DNA of 11,765 nt from CAIJXJ01 sp964445115 (GTDB lineage Bacteria; Pseudomonadota; Gammaproteobacteria; Burkholderiales; Methylophilaceae), in the NCBI GenBank assembly GCA_964445115.1, contig CAYUJU010000064.1:1-11765 (forward strand). Reading direction: 5' to 3'. The translations under genes and the position numbers were made by a program. Positions 5,266 through 11,748 of this stretch are shown in pieces (positions within the stretch are counted from its first letter, which is position 1; each line of letters opens with the position of its first letter). The notes beneath the pieces are model-generated. The model made no database searches, was not told the DNA's origin, and saw only the letters and a program-made list of their open reading frames with translations.

Positions 5266-6607
5266 CTCCTATCGCCACTATATCAACGTGCTCTGTGGCG
5301 CCGGATGTTTCACAATAGACGTCGAACCCAGAAGCCGTCTTATTGGCTATTCCTAGATTGTTGCTGCCTGGGGATGTGTCATCAACCAGAACCAGAGAGA
5401 CGCGATAGTTGGTATCGCTCATACCTGCTGCATAGCCAAGACCTTGGCCGCCATATGCAGAACCGGTGATGCCCAGGATCGTATCTGCGGTGGAGCCCGC
5501 ATTCACAACCAGGCTGGATGTCCTGCCGGTGGTCTTTGATGTAATGACCACGTGGTTAGAGCCATCCACTGAAGCGTCTAGGCCTCCGAGGTCAGCATTC
5601 AGCACGGCCACGACTTCAGCGGCTGTAGCAACTGCTGCATTGACAAAGTCGCCTGTGCCGGCTGTGGCAACCGCATTGGTGCCAAGGTCCAGCTCGTCCA
5701 GGCAGTCATGGTCGGCGGCGTGGTCCATAGCAACGCTTGAGCCTGTGCCCTTGGTGCCTGATGTGACTAAGAGGTGATTGCCGCCCACAAAAGACACTGT
5801 GACAGCCGCGAAGGCTCCACCAAGCGCCTGGATCTTAGTCTGCATTTCCGTCGCAATCTCAGCACCGGAATCGCATGAGCCGGCCACCCAATCACAGGTA
5901 ACGGTAGAATATGCTCCGCCATCCACAGCTATCTTGAATTTCGTGTCCACCGATGTGGTCATGTCAGTGGCGCACGAATTTCCGCCAGTTAGATAGCCTG
6001 CAGCACAATTGAATGTCGCTGTATCATCGCCTGCTCCATCGGTATTGACGATCAGGGTGAGGCCATCAGTGGCCATGTTGAAGGTCTGCGCATTGGTGCC
6101 TGTGAGCACTGCGGCGCTTGCTGCTCCGAAATTCACATGGGAGGGGTTAACGCCATTGAGCTGTATTGTACCTGCCTTCAGATCTGAATATGCAGCAGAA
6201 GACGCTAGAGCAGCATCGGCAGCTGCGAGCGATGCCTGAACAGCGGCAGACATATCCCCAGAGGTCATCCCACCAACTGGAAGCTGATATGCAGTATCAG
6301 CCTTCCCCAGAGAAGTCTGAACAGCTGCTGCCATCGACGTCGCTGGAATCCCGGTCAAGGGAAGCGTGTACTTGGCCCCTATGGAAGTTACCAGCTCATT
6401 AATTGCCCCAACCACCGACCCCTTTTCCGTTGTGGCGAGTCCAGACAGCGCGCCTATCTTAGTTACAAGTTCGTTTATCGCAGCTTGAATGGATGTCTTA
6501 ACGGTTGTGGTGAGAGCCGCAAGGCTTCCCACCTTTACATCAGTGCCAAGTTTGGCATTGGTCACGGTGTTATCGCTCACCGTGCTTGTTCCCGGATACC
6601 ATCCCAT
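5255..6607 (-). CDS. Head-fibre-like or decoration protein with repeated modules (450 aa)
   Basis: This virion protein follows the capsid gene and is rich in Ala, Thr, Gly and Ser. The first 80 residues hold DVKVGSLAAL and two copies of AINELVT (43-49 and 69-75, followed by K/S-IGA), the pattern of phage head-fibre proteins. A second pair of repeats, AAVQ-x-SL-x3-AD (94-104 and 121-131), suggests a fibrous stalk. From about 182 to 380 two beta-rich modules follow, one with FKIAVDGG then VGGNHLLVTSGTKG, one with TAAEVVAVLNADL then GSNHVVITSKTTGRTSS. Such modules are common in phage surface proteins. The first module has cysteines at about 201, 212, 238, 245 and 302. The role on the capsid surface is inferred from these repeats and position. 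A tail fibre or adaptor is less likely. Confidence 0.75.
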   Translation of the reverse strand: MGWYPGTSTVSDNTVTNAKLGTDVKVGSLAALTTTVKTSIQAAINELVTKIGALSGLATTEKGSVVGAINELVTSIGAKYTLPLTGIPATSMAAAVQTSLGKADTAYQLPVGGMTSGDMSAAVQASLAAADAALASSAAYSDLKAGTIQLNGVNPSHVNFGAASAAVLTGTNAQTFNMATDGLTLIVNTDGAGDDTATFNCAAGYLTGGNSCATDMTTSVDTKFKIAVDGGAYSTVTCDWVAGSCDSGAEIATEMQTKIQALGGAFAAVTVSFVGGNHLLVTSGTKGTGSSVAMDHAADHDCLDELDLGTNAVATAGTGDFVNAAVATAAEVVAVLNADLGGLDASVDGSNHVVITSKTTGRTSSLVVNAGSTADTILGITGSAYGGQGLGYAAGMSDTNYRVSLVLVDDTSPGSNNLGIANKTASGFDVYCETSGATEHVDIVAIGAGA

Positions 6608-6610
6608 AAT

Positions 6611-6617
6611 CCACCTC
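6611..6617 (-). promoter_or_regulatory. Ribosome-binding site GAGGTGG that fixes the start at 6607
   Basis: GAGGTGG lies three bases before the ATG at 6607 and overlaps the capsid stop codon. The frame could also open at a TTG at 6619, but that codon would lie upstream of the binding site. The ATG is therefore the better start. Confidence 0.6.
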
Positions 6618-7611
6618 AAGCTGGAGTGAGAACGGCGAACGGGTATCTGCTGGCGGTGCCTGCTCTGTCAGCCGGAAGCGGCATGCACCAACCTATTCTA
6701 CACGTGACCTTCATCGCTATGAGGTCCTGCTGGAAGGCATTTCTGATGACATTTCCAGAAGCATCTGTGCCGACGGCCGTATCTGAGAAGGAGACCATCA
6801 TATCCTGTCTCCAAGCGTACATTGCCTGATTCCAGGCACCTACTATCATCAGAGCAGTTGTAGCGTCCAGGCTGCCATTCTCAGGGGTGATCAGGGGCAT
6901 TCCGGCGAGTCTGTCAGGCACGGAATCCTGCATGGACGGGTTGTACAGAGGCGTTCCATCTGTGGCCCTGAGTCCTCTGAGCTGTGAGAGCATGGACATG
7001 TCTGCCACTATACCGTTCACCTTGTAGCGCTTGGCCTCCACCAGTGAGAATATGCCGCCTGTGGCGAAAATCTCATCGTACCAATCCTTGAGATCCGCGT
7101 TAGAGCCATGCTGCAGAGTCATGGACGCGGCGCCCGCTCCAGTGACTATGCCAGCGGGCCAGGCTGAAGGCTTATTGGTCCCGTGGAGAATAGCTGCATC
7201 AAGCGCCTTTGCTATGGCCTCGCCTATCCTTGGCCTGGTTTCGCCCCATAGATCATAGCCGTTGCTGATAGCGTCGTCTATGGTATCCTTGGGAATCCAG
7301 ACAGTTACGCCTAGCTTGCTGGCCGTGAGGGTCGTGTTTGTCCAGCCCTGGTCGGTAGTCTGGAGAAGACCTTCGCTATAGGAGCTACCAGAGCCATCTC
7401 CTGCCTCAGAGTCCACGAAATAAGCATCCGGGAAGTCATTCATGACCGGCCTGGACTCGATCTTGGTGGACATGTTTGGAAGTCTGCGCATTAAAGGGAG
7501 ACATACGGACTGCGTAACAGCCTCCTGTATGATTCCTGGGATATACTTAGTTGGAATGAGGCCAGCCGATACAAGGCCAGACCTCTCAACCATCTGATCG
7601 TAAGTTGACAT
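6616..7611 (-). CDS. Major capsid protein, HK97 fold
   Basis: This 331-residue protein is the main shell subunit. The start SGLVSAGLIPTKYIPGIIQ, then SVCLPLMRRLPNMSTK and RPVMNDFPDAYFVDSEAG is the typical N-arm and E-loop opening of the HK97-type capsid family, where residues in small, large and long helices precede the P-domain. TRPRIGEAIAKALDAAILHG (126-144) is the characteristic spine helix. GIVADMSMLSQLRGLRATDGTPLY and LAGMPLITPEN (about 200-245) form the A-domain region, and QQDLIAMKVTCRIGWCM closes the P-domain. No separate protease or maturation domain is seen. The length fits a scaffold-dependent capsid. GGTGG seven to eight bases before the ATG can serve as ribosome-binding site. It is followed at eight bases by the head-fibre-like gene. 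Confidence 0.9.
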   Translation of the reverse strand: MSTYDQMVERSGLVSAGLIPTKYIPGIIQEAVTQSVCLPLMRRLPNMSTKIESRPVMNDFPDAYFVDSEAGDGSGSSYSEGLLQTTDQGWTNTTLTASKLGVTVWIPKDTIDDAISNGYDLWGETRPRIGEAIAKALDAAILHGTNKPSAWPAGIVTGAGAASMTLQHGSNADLKDWYDEIFATGGIFSLVEAKRYKVNGIVADMSMLSQLRGLRATDGTPLYNPSMQDSVPDRLAGMPLITPENGSLDATTALMIVGAWNQAMYAWRQDMMVSFSDTAVGTDASGNVIRNAFQQDLIAMKVTCRIGWCMPLPADRAGTASRYPFAVLTPA

Positions 7612-8156
7612 TATCTACCACCGCCGCCCCGGACCATGCCGAGGAGGAAACTGTTCATTTCTGCACTTTCGTTAGAAGCGTCTGGCGTGGTGTTTGGTGG
7701 GATGTGTTGGCCCTTGTCTTCCTTAATGCCATAATCCGCCTTCACCTGCTTGACACTTTCTAAGATTTCGTCCTTGGTCGTGCCTTGCACGTACTTGATC
7801 AGGCTTGGAGGGAGCTTCTGATCAGTTGCTACGCCTGCCCGCAAGCTATCGATTTCAAGCTTGATTAGCTTGGCTTCGGCCTGCTCTCTGGCAGCCTTCT
7901 CAGCTGCTATAGCGGCCTGAAGCTTCTCAGATTCGGTTTTCTGAGATTCCTTGATCTTGCGGTACTCTTCAGCGTCTGCTTTTAGAGCGCTCAGTTCAGC
8001 CAGTTGGGCTTTCAGTGTTTCATTTTCTTTGATGTGCTTAGAAAGCCGTCTCTGGATTTTCTTCTCAAGCTGCTCTTGAGAATATGATTTCTGAGGCTCA
8101 TCGTCGCCATCGTCGTCGATGGGATGATCTACTATTGGTATTGGTTCATCTGTCAT
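7611..8156 (-). CDS. Capsid scaffolding protein (GP20/DUF4355-like)
   Basis: This 181-residue protein is highly charged and helical and sits directly before the major capsid gene, the place of the internal scaffold that guides prohead assembly and is then removed. An acidic N terminus (DDDGDDEP near residue 13) is followed by a long coiled coil from about 25 to 110, rich in Lys, Glu, Ala and Gln. A smaller C-terminal helical part (PPSLIKYV, DEILESVKQVKADYG) and a Gly-rich tail complete it. The reading frame extends upstream to a TTG at 8195, but the ATG at 8156 is preferred because GTGAT (8160-8164) lies three bases before it. The stop overlaps the capsid ATG by one base. I infer the role from composition and synteny. 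Confidence 0.8.
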   Translation of the reverse strand: MTDEPIPIVDHPIDDDGDDEPQKSYSQEQLEKKIQRRLSKHIKENETLKAQLAELSALKADAEEYRKIKESQKTESEKLQAAIAAEKAAREQAEAKLIKLEIDSLRAGVATDQKLPPSLIKYVQGTTKDEILESVKQVKADYGIKEDKGQHIPPNTTPDASNESAEMNSFLLGMVRGGGGR

Positions 8157-8173
8157 AAAATCACAAAATTTTA

Positions 8174-8188
8174 GGCCCCTTGGAGGCC
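8174..8188 (-). promoter_or_regulatory. Small GC hairpin followed by T-rich DNA before the scaffold gene
   Basis: On the minus strand GGCCT and GGGCC pair (four GC pairs and one wobble) around a five-base loop. A T-rich run then leads into the scaffold ribosome-binding site. It could modulate read-through into the scaffold and capsid genes or protect a processed 5' end. The stem is short and the T-run is broken by AAAA and GTGA, so it may mean nothing. Confidence 0.25.
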
Positions 8189-8198
8189 AGCTCAAGTT

Positions 8199-8387
8199 TT
8201 ACAGATCTTGGAACTGTTGCCGCTTGATTACACAAACAACGGAATGGAATGGAGCAACGAAGACATATTGACAATCTTTTGTCAAACAGACATACGGTGA
8301 TTCTCCGCTTCCCGTTCCTACAATGTCTAGACGATCTGCATCAATCTCAAACACGGTATTATCGCAGTTTAATCTAACTTCATACAT
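8199..8387 (-). CDS. Small hypothetical protein between portal and scaffold (62 aa)
   Basis: I do not recognise this protein. A GTG three codons further upstream also opens the frame, but the ATG at 8387 is chosen because GGTGAT (8392-8397) lies four bases before it. The product is short, without a membrane segment. It alternates hydrophobic and polar residues (YEVRLNCDNTVFEIDADRL, then YVCLTKDCQYVFVAPFHSV), which suggests a small beta-sheet or beta-barrel fold. Three cysteines are present (two of them, in CLTKDC, only four residues apart). Its place between portal and scaffold suggests a minor head component or an assembly helper. That is a guess from position only. Confidence 0.75.
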   Translation of the reverse strand: MYEVRLNCDNTVFEIDADRLDIVGTGSGESPYVCLTKDCQYVFVAPFHSVVCVIKRQQFQDL

Positions 8388-8392
8388 AAAAA

Positions 8393-8434
8393 TCACCTGG
8401 GCCGTCTTCCCTTCCTTTTGGCCTTACAGCCCAT
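8393..8434 (-). CDS. Possible 13-residue basic peptide
   Basis: Two bases after the portal stop codon an ATG opens a 13-codon frame with the product MGCKAKRKGRRPR, seven of its thirteen residues being Lys or Arg. GGGGAT lies about six bases upstream and could act as a ribosome-binding site. The frame's own stop codon (TGA) is embedded in the GGTGAT ribosome-binding site of the next gene, the kind of arrangement seen with translational coupling. It could be a tiny nucleic-acid-binding virion peptide, a coupling leader peptide, or chance. There is no way to prove translation from one sequence. Confidence 0.3.
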   Translation of the reverse strand: MGCKAKRKGRRPR

Positions 8435-8436
8435 CG

Positions 8437-9780
8437 CTATATCCCCATAGTTTCCCTCGCCTCACTTCTGAGCATATCGACTTCAGCGGTCAGTTCATCA
8501 CCCTCTAAATCAAAAAGCATCTGCTGTGACCTCGAAGCTGTGATTGCGCCATTAGCCTTGAGCGCCGTGATGTTGCGCACCTCTTCAGAGAAGTCCCTGG
8601 GAAGGCCATCGTACCACGTTGAAGAAATAACATCCAATGGAACGGCGCCTTTTACTCCATGTAGAACTTCCAGATAGGATATTGCCCTCAGAGCCGCCTT
8701 CAGTTGTGGATCAAACTGCATTTTCAGGCGCTTGACCTTCTTCAAAGGCGCCATCATGAGCATTCTTAGAGCCGTTCCAGACACCTGGTTGCCTATGGTG
8801 TCGGGCTCGAAGGCCGTTCTACATGTCTCTGAAATGGCGTAGAACTGGCTCATGATCTTGTCTACCAGGGTGAAGGCTGATGTCAGCTGGCCGTCCCAGG
8901 TAACATATTGAGGCATCTGGCCACCCTCATCGAGTGGTATGACCTTGAGCCGCGGGTTATATGTGACCTCGCCAGTCTCCGTGTTCCTTGTGAGCACGGT
9001 TTCGGGAACCCCCAACGTAGGCTCTGAATGCACATCTAGGATTCTTCCCGAACGTGTGAATGTGGATTCAACGCGCTTGAGCAGCTTGTCTATATCCTGA
9101 TAATCGTCGGTGCCTTCAGTATCCTCCGAAGTCTGTATATTGTGGATTGGGAAGACCAGGGGCTGATCGAAACCCGTATCTGTGACCTTGTAGTCTATGG
9201 CTTCAGATGCGATCTTGTCTTCTATCAGATCGAAGTGCCCGGATTCTATGAGTCCGGTCCTATGCAGCTCGAAGTTAAGCCTCTTTTCAGCCACCCACGC
9301 TATCAGGTGCTCCGTTATCTGACCAGAAGCGTCTGCTATGGGAAACCAGTTCTTAGGACTTATCGCTTGGACTTTCGCGGGTTGTCCTTCTTCCGCAAAT
9401 ACCTTCAGAACTCCTGTACCAAACCTGGAGACGTCCAAGGAAACTTTGTATGCTTCAGTCCATAGCGATGTACGTTCTCTGATGCTATTGAGATATGCCT
9501 GCTCAGGGCTTTTCAGATCACCGGCCCTCAGCTTTGGCACGTCGCCTAAGAGCAGGTCGGCCCACAGTGTGGATATGCGCTTGGGCCAGTTAATTATTAC
9601 CAGGAGTTTGTTGGCCTCATCTTCTGAGGAGGCATAAAGTCTCTTCAGGAGGCCGTAGACTTCTTCATGTTTGCCCTTCCAGAGAAGCGTATTTTCTTTG
9701 TAGAGCTTCATCCTGGCGACTTCGGACTCTGGCGGCCACGGTTGGCCCTTTGCGAGAACTTTCTGAATGTCTGTAATCAT
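8437..9780 (-). CDS. Portal protein, SPP1 gp6-like family
   Basis: This 447-residue protein matches the SPP1-type portal, the dodecameric ring at the capsid vertex through which DNA enters and the connector is attached. The N terminus (KLYKENTLLWKGKHEEVY) followed by INWPKRISTLWADLLLGD is the typical opening, in which the chain is laid along the clip and wing. RFGTGVLKVF near 120 and SPKNWFPIAD near 145 are typical core strands. SGTALRMLMMAPLKKVKRL near 340-360 is the conserved stem and crown helix region. The length is in the family range. Its ATG overlaps the stop of the terminase nuclease gene and is preceded by GAGG six bases away. It stands between terminase and scaffold, the standard head-module order. 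Confidence 0.9.
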   Translation of the reverse strand: MITDIQKVLAKGQPWPPESEVARMKLYKENTLLWKGKHEEVYGLLKRLYASSEDEANKLLVIINWPKRISTLWADLLLGDVPKLRAGDLKSPEQAYLNSIRERTSLWTEAYKVSLDVSRFGTGVLKVFAEEGQPAKVQAISPKNWFPIADASGQITEHLIAWVAEKRLNFELHRTGLIESGHFDLIEDKIASEAIDYKVTDTGFDQPLVFPIHNIQTSEDTEGTDDYQDIDKLLKRVESTFTRSGRILDVHSEPTLGVPETVLTRNTETGEVTYNPRLKVIPLDEGGQMPQYVTWDGQLTSAFTLVDKIMSQFYAISETCRTAFEPDTIGNQVSGTALRMLMMAPLKKVKRLKMQFDPQLKAALRAISYLEVLHGVKGAVPLDVISSTWYDGLPRDFSEEVRNITALKANGAITASRSQQMLFDLEGDELTAEVDMLRSEARETMGI

Positions 9781-10379
9781 TATAAGCCTCTTCCAAATTT
9801 ATGCGCTCCGAACCATGCCGCCATCGCCACCGAAAGTACCAAATCATCATGTTCTTTATCGCGCCAGGCCTCATAAGAATCGTGACCGGTGGCTGTGTTG
9901 ATTTTTACCTTGAAATTTTTTAGTTCATCTATCAGGATGTTGCCCAGAGGAATTCCTGCGGCGATCTTGAACCTGCCTGTCTGGAAAAGCATCACTAAGC
10001 GCATTACCAGGTCGCGCTTGGGAACATTGTAACCATGGGGGACTCTGTTATATTTACCGCCGGCCGTGATGGTTATAGCGATTGGACTAACCCCGGTAGC
10101 ATTGAACATGTCAACCACCGGAGCGCCTACGCCAGTTTTATCTACGACCAGATAAGGAGGATCTGAGCAGTTAGTCCTAAGCTGTTTATCCCAAAGCAGC
10201 TTTTTTACCGCTTTCACCACATCCGGATACGGTGTGCCGAGCTTGGGGCGATTGAGGTAAGCCAAATTATACTGATAGCCCTTAATTGCAGGACTCCAGA
10301 TCTGTTCTGTGACAGAGAGAGCTGTGAAATCCGACGCTTGCCCCAAATCTAAACCGCAAATAAATCTTCGCTGAAGCAT
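9780..10379 (-). CDS. terL: Terminase large subunit, RNase H-like nuclease part (split gene, C-terminal portion)
   Basis: This 199-residue product is the nuclease half of the large terminase, which cuts concatemeric DNA at the start and end of packaging. It begins with FICGLDLGQASDFTAL, the first strand and acidic residue (D11) of the RNase H-like fold. VVDKTG (second acidic residue D80) and HDDLVLSVAMAAW (third acidic pair D178/D179) follow, so the active site looks complete. The ATG at 10379 sits inside the ATPase frame, and the same frame is closed by a stop at 10422-10424, so any ribosomal frameshift must happen between 10424 and 10349. No good ribosome-binding site precedes the ATG. The stop codon overlaps the portal start as TAATG. 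All domain residues are conserved, which argues against an old pseudogene. Confidence 0.9.
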   Translation of the reverse strand: MLQRRFICGLDLGQASDFTALSVTEQIWSPAIKGYQYNLAYLNRPKLGTPYPDVVKAVKKLLWDKQLRTNCSDPPYLVVDKTGVGAPVVDMFNATGVSPIAITITAGGKYNRVPHGYNVPKRDLVMRLVMLFQTGRFKIAAGIPLGNILIDELKNFKVKINTATGHDSYEAWRDKEHDDLVLSVAMAAWFGAHKFGRGL

Positions 10380-11170
10380 AAAGGTTGGACCAATGGATCT
10401 ATCGAGGAGCTTATCATGTTGTCATTAAAGAGCGAATTTTCATCGTCCAAGAACTTACAGTAGTATTCCTGCTCAAAGAAGATCTGTAGCTCTTCGCGCT
10501 CTTCTTCTAGAAATTCCGTTGAGATTCTTGGACACTGGTCGGCCGTTATTTCGTACTTTTCCCATCTTCGGCCTGTCGTCCAAATCTCATGGAAATGCCC
10601 CCGTTTGCCCCAGGGGGTTGACATGAGGATGAGCCGACCATGTGACACTGCCAACATGGGTCTTATAGATCTGTAGAGGTTGTCATCTACCCTAGAGGCT
10701 TCGTCCTCTATGAACAAAGTGACTGCCGAAATGCCCCTGATGGTTTTCTCGCTGCCAGGAAGAGCTAGAACTCTCGATCCATTGGCAAATCTCACTGAGA
10801 GCTTTGTATCTGAATCAAGCTTGACGTTCTGGTCTATCATCCCCAAGAACTCGGAGAACTTCCCCATCAGCTCTTGAGACTGCCTTAATGATGGGGAATC
10901 AAGAACTATAACGCTTTTTTGCTTATGGATTGCTTCCCATAAGGCCAATATCGCCGTCGTGGTAGACTTGCCAGACTGCCTAGAGCAGTTAAGGATTATT
11001 CTTTGTGCTTTCGAGCGCAGAAATTCGGCTTGCCAAGGATCGGGATTGAAATCGAGGTAATATTGGGCGAACGTTACTGGATCGGCCATTGCCTGCCGTT
11101 TGGCTTTGGCTTCCAGCAAGCGAACAGCTTCAACTTTTTGTGATTTGGATAAGCTTGTCAAGACGTGCAT
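10349..11170 (-). CDS. terL: Terminase large subunit, ATPase part (split gene, N-terminal portion)
   Basis: This 273-residue product carries the complete ATPase half of a large terminase, the enzyme that pumps viral DNA into the prohead. DPW-Q near residue 44 is an adenine-binding region, CSRQSGKST (62-70) is Walker A, the hydrophobic strand ending in DEA (about 152-158) is Walker B with its catalytic glutamate, and STPWGKRG (184-191) is motif III. The protein stops at residue 273 just where the linker to the nuclease domain should be. The nuclease domain follows in the -1 frame, overlapping by 31 bases. Family members are usually 420-600 residues as one chain, and joining the halves near codon 264 gives about 463. 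The start at 11170 lies inside the small-terminase gene, and a second ATG at 11089 (before DPVTFAQYYL) is possible. Frameshift mutation, programmed -1 frameshift or two separate subunits are all open. Confidence 0.93.
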   Translation of the reverse strand: MHVLTSLSKSQKVEAVRLLEAKAKRQAMADPVTFAQYYLDFNPDPWQAEFLRSKAQRIILNCSRQSGKSTTTAILALWEAIHKQKSVIVLDSPSLRQSQELMGKFSEFLGMIDQNVKLDSDTKLSVRFANGSRVLALPGSEKTIRGISAVTLFIEDEASRVDDNLYRSIRPMLAVSHGRLILMSTPWGKRGHFHEIWTTGRRWEKYEITADQCPRISTEFLEEEREELQIFFEQEYYCKFLDDENSLFNDNMISSSIDPLVQPLCFSEDLFAV

Positions 11171-11660
11171 CTAACTCAGCTTCTGATAATGATTCTATAG
11201 CGTCGGCCTGCTTGCTTGCACCATCTTCGCCCAAGATTTCCTGCTTTGTCTTAATCGCTCGGCAGATCTCAGAGCTGACGCCCGTAAGCATGGTCACTGC
11301 CGGCATAGGCACGCCCATCTTATTGGACTGCTCTTTGATCTGTTCTGTGAGGCCCGATCTTATGATGTGATTGTCTTGGATTATGGCGTCCAGTATTTCC
11401 AAGTCGGATAAGCGCTTTGCAGCATCCGCTTTTATGTTCTCATTGCTCTTGTAATATTGGTCCCTGGCTTCCGCTTGCACATCATAGTGCTCTGTCAGAT
11501 GCGTGGCTATTGAGTTATGGCTAATTTTTTCATCGTAGAGTGAGAGAACTTTTGAGGAGATTTCCCTAGAACTAAGGCCGCCTTCCTTAGACCAATTTTC
11601 TATTTCGGTTCTGTGGGAAGAATTGCAAACCTTACAGCGAGAAGAGTATCCAGCGGGCAT
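11130..11660 (-). CDS. terS: Phage terminase small subunit (putative), DNA-recognition part of the packaging motor
   Basis: This 176-residue protein is the first gene of the block and lies directly before the large terminase, overlapping it by 41 bases, the usual place of the small subunit that recognises viral DNA and loads it on the motor. An N-terminal C-x2-C pair (C9, C12) with H16 looks like a small metal-binding knuckle. Residues about 29-57 (LSSREISSKVL, then SHNSIATHL) read as a helix-turn-helix. The rest is mainly helical and charged, as in the oligomerisation part of small terminases. The ATG at 11660 is the only start before the CxxC motif, and no ribosome-binding site precedes it. 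Position and the HTH are the main evidence, because small terminases are poorly conserved. A DNA-binding regulator is the alternative. Confidence 0.7.
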   Translation of the reverse strand: MPAGYSSRCKVCNSSHRTEIENWSKEGGLSSREISSKVLSLYDEKISHNSIATHLTEHYDVQAEARDQYYKSNENIKADAAKRLSDLEILDAIIQDNHIIRSGLTEQIKEQSNKMGVPMPAVTMLTGVSSEICRAIKTKQEILGEDGASKQADAIESLSEAELDARLDKLIQITKS

Positions 11661-11706
11661 GTTGTAAGACTCGAAATAGTTTTGTAAGGGTTGTAAGGGT
11701 TATAAC
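11661..11706 (-). promoter_or_regulatory. Putative promoter and leader of the leftward operon
   Basis: This is the non-coding stretch just upstream of the first gene, the small terminase. It holds the palindrome GTTATAAC (11699-11706), a fair TATA-like element, about 40 bases before the ATG at 11660. An archaeal start site about 25 bases downstream of it would leave a leader of roughly 15 bases. I see no Shine-Dalgarno sequence before that ATG, which fits a short-leader or leaderless transcript. The call rests on position and weak motif similarity only. Confidence 0.3.
11662..11699. repeat. Direct repeats TTGTAAGGG in the operon leader
   Basis: TTGTAAGGG occurs twice head to tail at 11682-11690 and 11691-11699, and its first seven bases recur at 11662-11668 directly before the small-terminase start codon. 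The spacing between the first base of the outer copy and the next is 20 bases, about two helical turns. The repeats could be an operator bound by a virus regulator or a recognition site for the terminase, but nothing here decides between these. Confidence 0.4.
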
Positions 11707-11712
11707 AGATAA

Positions 11713-11737
11713 GAGGCCGCCTATTCTCAGCAGCCTC
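11713..11737 (-). terminator. Hairpin upstream of the structural operon, possible terminator of the preceding gene
   Basis: On the minus strand GAGGCTGC and GCGGCCTC pair over eight positions with one T-G wobble, around a nine-base loop. The stem is followed by a moderately T-rich run (TTATCTGTT). This could end a transcript coming from the right, or be a structured site upstream of the terminase operon. The T-tract is imperfect, so the terminator call is tentative. Confidence 0.3.
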
Positions 11738-11748
11738 ACCTCAACAGA

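Noticed and set aside
7611..8195. Upstream TTG start for the scaffold gene at 8195
   Set aside because: The ATG at 8156 has GTGAT three bases upstream, and the added 13 residues show no scaffold-like composition.
8437..8439. Read-through of the TAG stop of the portal gene (as pyrrolysine)
   Set aside because: The extension would be only about 18 residues of no recognisable fold, and the next gene's signals overlap it. TAG is also used as a stop at 1738-1740 directly before another ATG.
9665..9874. Minus-strand frame of 69 codons across the portal start and the end of the terminase nuclease gene
   Set aside because: It is in the third frame over two conserved genes, is rich in Arg and Trp as expected from out-of-frame reading, and has no recognisable feature.
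10349..10379. Canonical -1 slippery heptamer in the terminase overlap
   Set aside because: In the ATPase frame the nearest candidate (T TTA TTT) does not allow re-pairing of both tRNAs after a -1 shift, and the downstream hairpin has only four base pairs. Programmed frameshifting stays possible but is not shown by a known motif.
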